A stretch of 36,343 bases of DNA from NCBI GenBank assembly GCA_030037885.1, contig JASHPU010000288.1, positions 1 through 36,343 on the forward strand, read 5' to 3'. A program made the position numbers and the translations under genes. Shown in pieces: positions 7,322 through 15,426 of the stretch. This stretch comes from Xanthobacteraceae bacterium. GTDB taxonomy: Bacteria > Pseudomonadota > Alphaproteobacteria > Rhizobiales > Xanthobacteraceae. Each line of letters begins with the position of its first letter. Positions within the stretch are counted from its first letter, which is position 1. The notes below the pieces were generated by a model, which saw only the letters and a program-made list of their open reading frames with translations, did not search any database and had not been told where the DNA came from.

Positions 7322-8986
7322 ATGCGCCGACCGCCCCTCCTGACGCGGCGGAGTGCCCTTGCGGGCTCGATCGCCGGCCTGCTCGCCGCGACGGGCAAGC
7401 CGTTGGCGCAAGCCAAGGCCGAGCTCGTCGAGGCTGCCGGCGGCGGCGCCGGCACCGATCTTCTGGTGCTCGAACCAAAGAGCGCGCAATTCGTCGGCCT
7501 CACCCAAGGCTTCAACCGGCGCTGGACCGCGCCGAACTGCGCCAAGATTTTCGTGCCGCTGACCGAAGCAGGGGCACAGCAGGCGTTGACGCAAGCCCTG
7601 CCGTTCGGGCCGGGAAAAATCCGCCTGCGCGGTGGCGGCCACTGCTACGAGAATTTCGTCTTCAGCGCCGACACGCTGGCGCTGATCGATGTCAGCCTGC
7701 TCAACGATGTCGGTTTCGATGAGCGGCGCAATGTCTTTTACGCGCAGAGCGGCGGCACCAACTGGGATATGTACCGCCAGCTTTATTGGCGCTTCGGCCG
7801 GACGCTGCCGGCCGGCTCATGCTATTCGGTCGGCCTCGGCGGCCACATCTGCGGCGGCGGCTATGGTCTGCTCTCGCGCCAGTTCGGCCTGACCGTCGAC
7901 TGGCTGAGCGGCGTCCATGTCGTCAGCGTCAACGGCAACGGCAGCACCGTCTTCAGTCAGGTCAGCAAGAGCAGCCCGCCGGGACCCGAGCAGGATCTGT
8001 TCTGGGCGCATACCGGCGGCGGCGGCGGCAATTTCGGCATCATCACGCGCTATGAATTCGCCGATCTGCCGGTCGCGCCGCAATTCGCCGAGATCGCCAC
8101 CTGGAGCTGGCCCTGGGACGTCATCGCCCAGAACGGCGTCGGCTATCTCGCGCAGATCATCGACTTTTTCCAGTATCTGACGCGCACCATGCCGTCGAGC
8201 TTCTTCGGCCTGCTCAAGCTCACCCATCAGGCGGCCGGCAAGGTGTCGCTCGTAGCGCAGATGACTTATGATGCAGCGACGGAGGACCGCACGCTGCGCG
8301 CCGACTTGCAGCGCGCGCTCGCCAAATTCGGCCTCGACAAGGACGCCGCCGCGCCGGCCGGCCCGATCGTCGGCCATCCGGTGTTCATCGCCGCGCCGCC
8401 GTCGTACCAAAATCTGCGCTGGATCGAGGCGGTGCAGACGCTCGACGGCTCGGGCCCGAACCAGAAGGGCAAATACAAGTCGGCCTATATGCGCAAAGAC
8501 TTTCCCGACGACCAGATCAAGACGATCTACAAGTATCTGACGTGGCTGCCGCCCAGCAAGACCATCGACATGTCGCAGTCGCTGTTACAGGTCGACAGCT
8601 ACGGCGGCAAGATCAACACTGTGGCGCCGCACGCCACCGCGGTCTGGCAGCGCAGCTCGATCTACAAGCTGCAGTACCAGACCTATTGGCAAGACCCGTT
8701 GAGCGGCAACGGCCCCGACGGCGACGTCTATATCGGTTGGATCGACGATTTCTATCGCGAGGTCTACGCCGCCACGGGCGGCATTCCGGATCCGGCCAAG
8801 GATCCGACCGACAACGTCGACGGCTGCTACATCAATTATTGCGACAGCGCGTTGAACGCCTACGGCCTGAAGACCGCGCTGTCGCTCTACTACGGCGGCA
8901 ACCTGCCGCGTCTGGTCCGCGCCAAGCAGCAATGGGACCCGCTGAACTATTTCCAGAACGCGCAATCGATTCCGCTGAAGCTTTAG
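7322..8986 (+). CDS. FAD-linked oxidase, berberine-bridge-enzyme (BBE) type, Tat-exported
   Basis: A 554-residue flavoprotein. The N-terminus has a twin-arginine signal (LTRRSALAG, then a hydrophobic stretch ending GKPLAQA), so it is probably exported folded with its cofactor. The FAD_binding_4 fold is seen in KIRLRGGGHCYENF and in AGSCYSVGLGGHICGGGYG; His107 and Cys167 occupy the places that carry bicovalent 6-S-cysteinyl-8-alpha-histidyl FAD in this family. The C-terminal BBE domain is visible as YYGGNLPRLVRAKQQWDPLNYF. Such enzymes oxidise alcohols, sugars or alkaloid-like compounds with oxygen as acceptor; the substrate here is unknown. An ATG at 7286 gives 12 more residues but lies in the end of a repeat, so 7322 is preferred; neither has a good ribosome site. 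Monocistronic, divergent from the secreted-protein pair. Confidence 0.88.
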   Translation: MRRPPLLTRRSALAGSIAGLLAATGKPLAQAKAELVEAAGGGAGTDLLVLEPKSAQFVGLTQGFNRRWTAPNCAKIFVPLTEAGAQQALTQALPFGPGKIRLRGGGHCYENFVFSADTLALIDVSLLNDVGFDERRNVFYAQSGGTNWDMYRQLYWRFGRTLPAGSCYSVGLGGHICGGGYGLLSRQFGLTVDWLSGVHVVSVNGNGSTVFSQVSKSSPPGPEQDLFWAHTGGGGGNFGIITRYEFADLPVAPQFAEIATWSWPWDVIAQNGVGYLAQIIDFFQYLTRTMPSSFFGLLKLTHQAAGKVSLVAQMTYDAATEDRTLRADLQRALAKFGLDKDAAAPAGPIVGHPVFIAAPPSYQNLRWIEAVQTLDGSGPNQKGKYKSAYMRKDFPDDQIKTIYKYLTWLPPSKTIDMSQSLLQVDSYGGKINTVAPHATAVWQRSSIYKLQYQTYWQDPLSGNGPDGDVYIGWIDDFYREVYAATGGIPDPAKDPTDNVDGCYINYCDSALNAYGLKTALSLYYGGNLPRLVRAKQQWDPLNYFQNAQSIPLKL

Positions 8987-9130
8987 CGATTGTCGGGTGA
9001 GCGTCCGCCGATCCAGGTTGCGCGGCCGCGCCCCTCACCCACTTTTGTTGTTGAACCGCCGCATAGCCCTCTCCCGCAAGGGGCGCTATAACGAGCGTCC
9101 CCCGCTTTCTGACGCAGTAAGACTAAGTCG

Positions 9131-9505
9131 TCAATCCCGCGTCGTCTCGACGTGGAAGTGGTGCAGGACGCGGTGAAACACCGGCGCCAAAACGAAGCCG
9201 GTGGCGATGATGATGATGAGCCCGGAAAAGATGGCGTAGGAGCCGGCGAAGATCTTGCCGCCCGTCGTCTTCAATTCGCCGAGCGGGCCCATGCCGGAAA
9301 GAATCATCGCGGCGTTGACATAGGCGTCGACCGCGGACATGCCTTCGAAATACGCGTAGCCGGCTATGCCGATCGCCAGGCCCACGAAGGTCAGCAGCAG
9401 CCATAACAGAACCGCGAACAGCATGCGGCGCGCGAATTTGCGGCGCGATGCGATCGGATGGCTGCGATGTTCGAAGCGGGTGACGGTCAGGACGTTCGGT
9501 GCCAT
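9131..9505 (-). CDS. Small two-helix membrane protein, ion-channel-like
   Basis: A 124-residue protein with a basic N-terminal 30 residues, one long helix (MLFAVLLWLLLTFVGLAIGIAG), a loop, and a second helix (GSYAIFSGLIIIIATGFVLA). The order helix - loop - GGKIFAGSYAIFSG - helix resembles two-helix K+ channels (Ion_trans_2), where the corresponding segment follows the selectivity filter. Here the filter sequence T-x-G-Y/F-G is absent; the loop reads LSGMGPLGELKTTGG. It is therefore either a degenerate channel or an unrelated membrane protein. It is monocistronic and divergent from the VOC gene (112 bp between starts). The C-terminus HRVLHHFHVE is His-rich. Confidence 0.75.
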   Translation of the reverse strand: MAPNVLTVTRFEHRSHPIASRRKFARRMLFAVLLWLLLTFVGLAIGIAGYAYFEGMSAVDAYVNAAMILSGMGPLGELKTTGGKIFAGSYAIFSGLIIIIATGFVLAPVFHRVLHHFHVETTRD

Positions 9506-9617
9506 TGCTCATCCTCTGTTCGTAACGCGCGCCTGCCGTGCGCTGCGCCGAGCGCAAAGCGTATTTTCCGGCCGCGGCATATGCTCTACTATTGCGCCAT
9601 TCAGGAAGGACCCGCCA

Positions 9618-10508
9618 ATGTCGCAAAAACCGCAAAAACAATACGACCGCACCGCCGAGGACATCGGCAATATCGTCGGCATCGGACACGTCAACGTCTG
9701 CATCACCGACCAGCACCACGGTACGGATTTCTACGTCACCGGGCTTGGTTATACCCGCGATCCGTTCCTCAACACCGGCTCCGGCAACATGTGGATCAAT
9801 GTCGGCATGAGCCAGTTCCACCTGCCGATGGGCACGCCCGACGTGCTGCGCGGCGTGGTCGGGCTGGTGTCGCCGGATCGCGAGGCGCTGCTCGACCGGC
9901 TCGCCAGGGTGCGCAAGAGCAAAAAGCTCGACGGCACCAGGTTCGATTTCCGCGAAAGCAACGATTGCGTCGAGACCGTGTGCCCGTGGGGCAACCGCAT
10001 TCATGTCCATACGCCCGACGCCGAGCGCTTCGGCCGCGTCATGCTCGGCATGCTATACGTCCGCTTCGACGTGCGCCCCGGCACCGCCGAACGCATCGCC
10101 CGCTTCTATCGCGAAGTGCTGCACGCGCCGTCGGAAGTGCACAAAAACGGCGCCGGACCGGAGGCGCGCGTCCAGGTCGGCGAGAAGCAGTATTTTTATT
10201 TCCGCGAGACCGACGCGCCGGAGCGGCCCTACGACAAGCACCACGTGCAAATTTACATCACGGATTTTTCCGGACCGTATCGGCGGCTGCTCGACCTTGG
10301 CCTGATCACGATGGAGGACAACCAGTACCAATATCGCTTCAAGGACGTGATCGACCTCGACAGCCGCGAAGTGCTGTTCACCGTCGAGCACGAGACGCGC
10401 AGCCAGACCAATCCGATGTACGGTCGCCCGCTGATCAACCGCAATCCGGCCGCCACCAACATGGATTACAGACCCGGCCACGACGATACGTCCTGGGCGA
10501 TGCCTTGA
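9618..10508 (+). CDS. VOC-family (glyoxalase / extradiol dioxygenase fold) protein
   Basis: A 296-residue protein with two vicinal-oxygen-chelate repeats: domain 1 starts at IGHVNVCITDQHHGTDFY (about residue 22) and domain 2 at MLYVRFDVRPGTAERIARFY (about 143). The size matches type I extradiol ring-cleavage dioxygenases, but the 2-His-1-Glu triad is not canonical: the first His position of domain 2 is Tyr (LYVRF), while KHHVQIYITDF and REVLFTVEHE could provide His and Glu. The activity is therefore unclear. The ATG at 9618 has AGGAAGGA eight bases upstream. It is first of the plus-strand catabolic operon, three bases ahead of the flavin monooxygenase gene. Confidence 0.85.
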   Translation: MSQKPQKQYDRTAEDIGNIVGIGHVNVCITDQHHGTDFYVTGLGYTRDPFLNTGSGNMWINVGMSQFHLPMGTPDVLRGVVGLVSPDREALLDRLARVRKSKKLDGTRFDFRESNDCVETVCPWGNRIHVHTPDAERFGRVMLGMLYVRFDVRPGTAERIARFYREVLHAPSEVHKNGAGPEARVQVGEKQYFYFRETDAPERPYDKHHVQIYITDFSGPYRRLLDLGLITMEDNQYQYRFKDVIDLDSREVLFTVEHETRSQTNPMYGRPLINRNPAATNMDYRPGHDDTSWAMP

Positions 10509-10511
10509 CGC

Positions 10512-11771
10512 ATGAGCAGGCGCGCGCTGGTCGTCGGCGGCTCGCTCGGCGGGCTGACCGCTGCGCATTTGCTGCGCAGCACCGGCTGGGACGCGGCGGT
10601 GTTCGAGCGCAACGAGGACGCGCTGGCGAGCCGCGGCGTCGGGCTCGGCACGCATCCGCAGCTCATCGCCATCCTCAAGCGCGCCGGCATCGATTTCGAC
10701 GACTCGATGGGGCTGACGCCGCGCAAGGCCGTTTGCCTCGACCGCAACGGCAAGGTCATCATCGAACGGCCGGCCGCGCGCACGCTGAGCGGCTGGTCGC
10801 GGCTCTATCGCGCCTTGCTGGATGGGCTGCCGGCACCGGCGTATCGGCTCGGCAAACGGCTGACCCACGTGGCGCAGGACGGCGACGGCGTCACGGCCTT
10901 TTTCGCCGACGGCACGGACGAACGCGGCGATTTGCTGGTGGGCGCCGACGGCATCCGCTCCGCGGTGCGCGCGCAGTTTTTGCCGGACGTTGCGCCGGTC
11001 TATGCCGGCTATGTGGCCTGGCGCGCCGTGCTCGACGAGGCCGACGTGCCGCGCGACCTGTGGCGCGAGATGGTCGAGCTTTATGCGTTCTGTCTGCCGG
11101 AAGGCGAGCAGCTGATCAGCTACGCGGTGCCGGGACGGGACAATGACACCGCGGTTGGACGGCGCGCCTACAACATCGTCTGGTACCGGTCGGTCAGCGG
11201 CGAGGCGCTGATCGATATCAGTACCGATGCGACGGGCCATTATCACGCCGCCGGCATTCCGCCGCCGCTGATCCGGCCGGAGGTGATCGCCCGCGTCAAG
11301 GCTGATGCGCGAGCGACGATTGCACCGCAGGTCGCCGAAATCTTCGTGCGCACCGCGCCGTTCTTCCAGCCGGTCTACGATCTGGCGTCGCCGCGTCTGG
11401 TGTTCGGACGCGTCGCTCTGGCCGGTGATGCCGCCTTTGTGGCGCGGCCTCATGCCGGCGCCGGCACCACCAAGGCGGCGCTCGACGCCGCCTGCCTCGC
11501 CGACAGCATCCGCGCGGCCGGCGATGATCTCGATAGCGGGCTTGCGCGCTATGAACGCATGCAGGCGCCATTCGGCAAAGCGCTGGTCGAGCTCAACCGC
11601 GTCGAAGGCGCTTATCTGAGCGCGCAACTCAAGCCGAAAGCGGATCGCACGGCAGCGGAACGCGCGCGCGACCTCGGCGCCGTGGTGGACGCCCACATCT
11701 TTCGCAGCGACCAGGTCGGCGGCATCGTCGCCGCCCATGGCCTTGACGTTCACGTCAATGCGCCGTTCTAA
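10512..11771 (+). CDS. Class A flavin monooxygenase, 2,6-dihydroxypyridine 3-hydroxylase-like
   Basis: A 419-residue NAD(P)H- and FAD-dependent hydroxylase. The dinucleotide fold is VVGGSLGGLTAAHLLRSTG, the NAD(P)H/FAD motif is LLVGADGIRSAVR (about 141-153), and the second FAD motif is GRVALAGDAAFVARPHAGAG (about 300). The segments VYAGYVAWRAVL and SYAVPGRDND resemble 2,6-dihydroxypyridine 3-hydroxylase of Arthrobacter as I remember it, more than salicylate or p-hydroxybenzoate hydroxylases. It would put a hydroxyl on an electron-rich (hetero)aromatic ring in the cytoplasm, preparing it for cleavage. It starts three bases after the VOC gene and is followed 30 bp later by the luciferase-like gene, so one transcript is likely. 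The exact substrate is inference. Confidence 0.9.
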   Translation: MSRRALVVGGSLGGLTAAHLLRSTGWDAAVFERNEDALASRGVGLGTHPQLIAILKRAGIDFDDSMGLTPRKAVCLDRNGKVIIERPAARTLSGWSRLYRALLDGLPAPAYRLGKRLTHVAQDGDGVTAFFADGTDERGDLLVGADGIRSAVRAQFLPDVAPVYAGYVAWRAVLDEADVPRDLWREMVELYAFCLPEGEQLISYAVPGRDNDTAVGRRAYNIVWYRSVSGEALIDISTDATGHYHAAGIPPPLIRPEVIARVKADARATIAPQVAEIFVRTAPFFQPVYDLASPRLVFGRVALAGDAAFVARPHAGAGTTKAALDAACLADSIRAAGDDLDSGLARYERMQAPFGKALVELNRVEGAYLSAQLKPKADRTAAERARDLGAVVDAHIFRSDQVGGIVAAHGLDVHVNAPF

Positions 11772-11801
11772 AGACGCCGAGGAGCGGGAGCGGGACAAAA
11801 A

Positions 11802-12854
11802 ATGCAGTTCGGCGTTCAATTCTTTCCCAATTTCCATCCAGCGCACAAAAGCGCCGCCGAATATTTTGCGCAAAGCCTCGACATCGCCGAGGAGGCCGAT
11901 GCGCTCGGCTATACGCATGCGCGTTCGGTCGAGCACTATTTCGAACGCTACGGCGGCTACAGCCCGAACCCGATGCTGTTTCTGGCCGCTGCCGCGCAGC
12001 GTACCAAAAAGATGCGGCTGGTCACCGGCGCGGTGGTGCCGGCGTTCAACAATCCGCTGAAACTCGCCGGCGAGATCGCCATGCTCGACGCCATCTCGGG
12101 CGGCCGTTTCGACGTCGGCTTCGCCCGCGCGTTCCTGCCGCACGAATTCCGCCGCTTCCGCATTTCGCCGGACGAATCGATCGCGCGGTTTCGCGAAGGC
12201 CTCGAGCAGATCGAGCTTCTGCTGACGCGGGAGAACGTCAGTCATCACGGCCGGTTTCATTCGTTCGACAACGTCACCTCGCTGCCGCGGCCGACGCAAA
12301 AGCCGCGGCCGAAATTCTACATCGCCTCGACGCGCACCGCCGATTCGTTCGAATTCGCCGGCCGCGCCGGTCACGCGCTGATGTCGATTCCGATCGGGCC
12401 GCTGCAGGACCTGATCCCGGTCTACCGCAAGGCGTGGCGCGACGCCGGCCATCCCGGCGACGGCGAGGTGATGGTGGCGTTTCACATGTTCTGCCACGAG
12501 GATGCCCGGCTGGCGCGACAGATTCCGCGGCTTCAGTTCGAAGATTATTTCGCCGCCCTGTTCGAGGCCGCCGGCGAGTGGACGCAAGGCGCGGCGTCGA
12601 AGGACTACAAGGGCTATGACGAGTCGATCGCGCGCATGAAGAACTTCACGCTGGAGACGCAGATCGAGGCGCGCGGCGCGCTGGTCGGCACGCCGGACGA
12701 GATCAAGGCGATCATCCGCGGTTTCGAAGCCAAGATCGGCAAGTTCGAGCATGCCTCGCTGCAGATCAATTTCGGCACGCTCGATTTCGCCGCAGCGCAG
12801 AAATCGATGCGCCTGTTCGCCCGCGAGGTGATGCCGGCGTTTTCTTCGCGATGA
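11802..12854 (+). CDS. LLM-class (luciferase-like) flavin-dependent monooxygenase
   Basis: A 350-residue TIM-barrel protein of the bacterial luciferase family, which uses reduced flavin supplied by a separate reductase. Visible features are MQFGVQFFPNF at the N-terminus, ADALGYTHARSVEHYF, the conserved LKLAGEIAMLDAISGGRFDVGFARAF block at about 85-110, and FYIASTRTADSFEFAGRAGHALM. A GGAGCGGGA ribosome site precedes the ATG. It is third in the plus-strand operon. Family members oxidise diverse substrates, so the reaction is open; ring opening or oxidation of an intermediate from the preceding hydroxylase is plausible. Downstream are two palindromes, including a long hairpin. Confidence 0.92.
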   Translation: MQFGVQFFPNFHPAHKSAAEYFAQSLDIAEEADALGYTHARSVEHYFERYGGYSPNPMLFLAAAAQRTKKMRLVTGAVVPAFNNPLKLAGEIAMLDAISGGRFDVGFARAFLPHEFRRFRISPDESIARFREGLEQIELLLTRENVSHHGRFHSFDNVTSLPRPTQKPRPKFYIASTRTADSFEFAGRAGHALMSIPIGPLQDLIPVYRKAWRDAGHPGDGEVMVAFHMFCHEDARLARQIPRLQFEDYFAALFEAAGEWTQGAASKDYKGYDESIARMKNFTLETQIEARGALVGTPDEIKAIIRGFEAKIGKFEHASLQINFGTLDFAAAQKSMRLFAREVMPAFSSR

Positions 12855-12870
12855 CAAACTCTTTCCGCTC

Positions 12871-12890
12871 ATTCCCGCGCAAGCGGGAAT
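12871..12890. repeat. Short palindrome after the monooxygenase gene
   Basis: ATTCCCGC / GCGGGAAT around GCAA, 17 bases after the stop of the LLM gene. It is followed by ATCCAGG, as in the common proteobacterial repeat whose antisense translates as LDSRLRGN. It may act as part of a terminator or mRNA stabiliser. Confidence 0.6.
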
Positions 12891-12901
12891 CCAGGACTGG
12901 T

Positions 12902-13037
12902 TCCCCGCTTTCGCGCATAGGCGCTAACATAGGCCTGTTTCCCGGATGCGGTGCAGCGCCATAAGCGCGTTTACGCGCTTTTGCTGCGCTGCGCCCGGGA
13001 AACGCAGCTATGTTAGCGCCTATGCGCTTGCGCGGGG
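12902..13037. repeat. Long-stem hairpin element A
   Basis: A long imperfect palindrome between the LLM and CoA-transferase genes. The outer arms 12913-12932 and 13008-13027 are perfect 20-bp inverted repeats (GCGCATAGGCGCTAACATAG); the pairing extends outward through TCCCCGC/GCGGGGA and inward through GTTTCCCGG/CCGGGAAAC to a central AAGCGCG-TTTA-CGCGCTT. The transcript would form a stem of roughly 60 bp. On the minus strand its core reads GCGTAAACGCGCTTATGG, similar to the core of element B at 16300-16413. Confidence 0.85.
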
Positions 13038-13071
13038 ACGAGCGGACTGAAAGAGCGCCCGGACAGAACAC

Positions 13072-14304
13072 ATGGCAGGACACATGGCAGGACCGCTGCA
13101 AGGCATCCGCATTCTCGATCTGACCGCGGTCGTCGCCGGGCCGCTGGCGACGCAAATGCTCGGCGACATGGGCGCCGACGTGATCAAGATCGAAAGCCCG
13201 GAGGGCGATGCGCCGCGGCATACCGGGCCGGCGCGTTCGCCCGGCATGGCGGCTTTGTTCATGGGCCTCAACCGCGGCAAGCGGTCGCTCGTGCTCGATC
13301 TCAAGCAGGAGCGCGCCAAGGCTGCGCTGTGGCGCTTGATCGCGAGCGCCGACGTGCTGGTGCATTCGATGCGGCCGCAGAAGATCGACAAGCTCGGCTT
13401 TTCGCATGGAGCCGTGTGCGCCAAAAATCCGCGCCTGGTTTATGCGGCGCTGCACGGCTATCGCGACGGCGGCCCGTATAGCGGCCAGCCGGCCTATGAC
13501 GACGTCATCCAGGGCCAGTCCGGCATCGCGGCGTTGATGGGCGGCCTCGCCGGCGAGCCGCTCTACGCGCCGATGATCCTCGCCGACAAGACCTGCGCGC
13601 ACGCCATCGTCGGCGCCATCGCGGCGGCGCTGTTTGCGCGCGAGCGGACCGGCCGCGGCGGCTTCGTCGAAATTCCGATGTTCGAGCAGATGGTGTCGTT
13701 CGTGCTCGGCGAGCATTTGTTCGGGCACAATTTCGTGCCGCCGCTCGGGGCACTTGGCTACACCCGCGTGCTGGCGCGCTGGCGGCGGCCGTACAAGACC
13801 AAGGACGGCTATATCTGCATGATGGCCTACACCCAGGCGCACTGGCGGAAATTCTGGGACATGGTCGGCAAGCCCGAGCTGCACGGCGATCCGCGCTTCG
13901 ACGGCATCGCCGCGCGCGCCAGGAACGTCGTTGCGCTCTACGAGCTTGCCGGCAGCTGCATCGCCGGCAAGACCACGGACGAATGGCTTAAGCTGCTGCG
14001 CGAGCGCGAAATTCCCGCCGCGCGCATGTCGAGCCTCGACGATGTGATGAACGATCCGCAGCTCGCCGCCACCGGCTTTTTCAAGCGCGCGACCCATCCG
14101 AGCGAGGGCGAGATCCTCTACACCGATCTGCCGGTGCGCTTCGGCGGTGCATCCGTCACGTCCGGGCGGCTGCAGCCGCGGCTCGGCCAGCATAGCGTCG
14201 AAGTCTTGCGCGAGGCCGGGCTTGCGCAGAGCGAAGTCGAAGCGCTCATCGCTTGCGGCGCGACGGTAGACGGCAGCAAGGCAAAGGTGCGGCAGAGCGG
14301 GTGA
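13072..14304 (+). CDS. CaiB/BaiF family CoA transferase
   Basis: A 410-residue family III CoA transferase, the usual length. It opens with GIRILDLTAVVAGPLATQMLGDMGADVIKIE and contains LNRGKRSLVLDLK at about 66-78. Asp172 in ILADKTC is at the place of the catalytic Asp that carries the glutamyl/aspartyl-CoA intermediate, followed by AALFARERTGRGG. It would activate an acid by moving CoA from a donor thioester, allowing the crotonase encoded on the other strand to act. Two in-frame starts, 13072 and 13084, are separated by the near-duplicate ACACATGGCAGG; the second may be used. It lies 217 bp downstream of the LLM gene beyond hairpin A, so it may have partly separate expression. Confidence 0.93.
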   Translation: MAGHMAGPLQGIRILDLTAVVAGPLATQMLGDMGADVIKIESPEGDAPRHTGPARSPGMAALFMGLNRGKRSLVLDLKQERAKAALWRLIASADVLVHSMRPQKIDKLGFSHGAVCAKNPRLVYAALHGYRDGGPYSGQPAYDDVIQGQSGIAALMGGLAGEPLYAPMILADKTCAHAIVGAIAAALFARERTGRGGFVEIPMFEQMVSFVLGEHLFGHNFVPPLGALGYTRVLARWRRPYKTKDGYICMMAYTQAHWRKFWDMVGKPELHGDPRFDGIAARARNVVALYELAGSCIAGKTTDEWLKLLREREIPAARMSSLDDVMNDPQLAATGFFKRATHPSEGEILYTDLPVRFGGASVTSGRLQPRLGQHSVEVLREAGLAQSEVEALIACGATVDGSKAKVRQSG

Positions 14305-14315
14305 TCGCCCCCCTT

Positions 14316-14415
14316 GTCATTCCGGATCGCCGCGAAGCGGCGAGTCCGGAATCCATAATCCCTGCGCTGGGCTTATGGATTCCGGGCTCCTCGCTTCGCT
14401 CGGCCCCGGAATGAC
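14316..14415. repeat. Palindromic repeat between convergent operons
   Basis: The ends GTCATTCCGG and CCGGAATGAC are inverted, the centre ATCCATAA/TTATGGAT (about 14352-14380) pairs, and CCGCGAAGCGG plus CTCGCTTCGCTCGG form side stems. This is a REP-like element sitting exactly between the stops of the CoA-transferase and the decarboxylase-like gene, so it may end both transcripts. Confidence 0.75.
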
Positions 14416-14424
14416 GGAACAGAG

Positions 14425-15405
14425 TCACGACTCCAGCGCGTTCGGCGCGTACAGCTCCTCGATCTTGATCGGCCGCCGGGTGAGTCCCTGCTCCAGCGAA
14501 TATTGCGCGATGGTTTCGATCACCTTGCGGTTCGCTTTGACGCCGTGATGAAGGAGCGCCGTCTTGGCGTCGCCGGACAGCAAGCCGGTGGCGAGATGAT
14601 AGTCGACGTGCTCCAGGCGCTGCGCATTGGCGATCTCGTTGGCGCGATTGAACGCCTTGAGCAGATTGAGGACCACCCACGGCTCCTTCTCGAAAACGTC
14701 GCGCCGCACCACGGCCTGGTGATTGATCGGAAACAATCCGGTCTTGCGGTAATAGCGGATGCCTTCGGCGATCGGGTCCGGGAACAGATATTTGAAGTCC
14801 GCATGGCTCGCCAGATCGGCGCGGCTCCTATCGACCAGGTTGCGGCCGGAAAGATAATGCAGTGCGGCATCGAGCTCGCCGGCGAGCATCATCGAGCCGA
14901 TGCTCTGGTCGGCCGGAATTTGCTTGACCACGACGCCGGGCGGCGGCGTAAAGCCGGTGGCGCCGCCGTGGCTCTTTTCCGGCGTGCGCTCCATCCAGAA
15001 CTCGATGTCCGCCAGCGTGACGCCGAACTCGTGGGCCAGCACGCCGCGCGCCCACAGCGCCGCGGTCTGCTGGTATTCGGGCACGCCGACGCGCTTGCCT
15101 TTGAGGTCGGCGGGCTTGTCGATGCCGGCGTTGCGCGCGACCAGGATGCCGGTGTGGAAAAACCGCCGCGTCGTGAAGATCGGCAGCCCGACGAAGCGCG
15201 CATCGCCGCGCCCGAGCGCGATCATGAACGACGAGCACGACATTTCCGCCACGGCGAATTCGGCGAAATGCAGCTGCCGCCAGAACAGCTCGGATGGATG
15301 CAGCACCGTCGCAATGAGATCGATGCCGTCCGGTTTGACCGTGCCGTCGATGATCGGCCAGGTCCGCGGATTGTTGGTGATGCCGATGCCGAGCTTCAGG
15401 TTCAT
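14425..15405 (-). CDS. 4,5-dihydroxyphthalate decarboxylase-like protein (binding-protein fold)
   Basis: A 326-residue protein without a signal peptide, so cytoplasmic. The blocks RTWPIIDGTVKPDGIDL, FAVAEMSCSSFMIALGRGD, RFFHTGILVARNAGIDKP, LKGKRVGVPEYQQTAALWARG and FWMERTPEKSHG follow those of the 4,5-dihydroxyphthalate decarboxylase family, whose fold resembles NMT1/SsuA periplasmic binding proteins. The family includes a phthalate-pathway decarboxylase and many uncharacterised members. Here it may decarboxylate an aromatic acid or simply bind a ligand. It is the last of three minus-strand catabolic genes, 21 bp after the crotonase. Start ATG at 15405. Confidence 0.85.
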   Translation of the reverse strand: MNLKLGIGITNNPRTWPIIDGTVKPDGIDLIATVLHPSELFWRQLHFAEFAVAEMSCSSFMIALGRGDARFVGLPIFTTRRFFHTGILVARNAGIDKPADLKGKRVGVPEYQQTAALWARGVLAHEFGVTLADIEFWMERTPEKSHGGATGFTPPPGVVVKQIPADQSIGSMMLAGELDAALHYLSGRNLVDRSRADLASHADFKYLFPDPIAEGIRYYRKTGLFPINHQAVVRRDVFEKEPWVVLNLLKAFNRANEIANAQRLEHVDYHLATGLLSGDAKTALLHHGVKANRKVIETIAQYSLEQGLTRRPIKIEELYAPNALES

Positions 15406-15426
15406 GATGGGTCACTTGCCCTTGCT

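Noticed and set aside
10053-12872. 939-codon open frame on the minus strand
   Set aside because: Antisense of the VOC, monooxygenase and LLM genes; Arg/Ala/His-rich with no family pattern, a product of high GC and codon bias.
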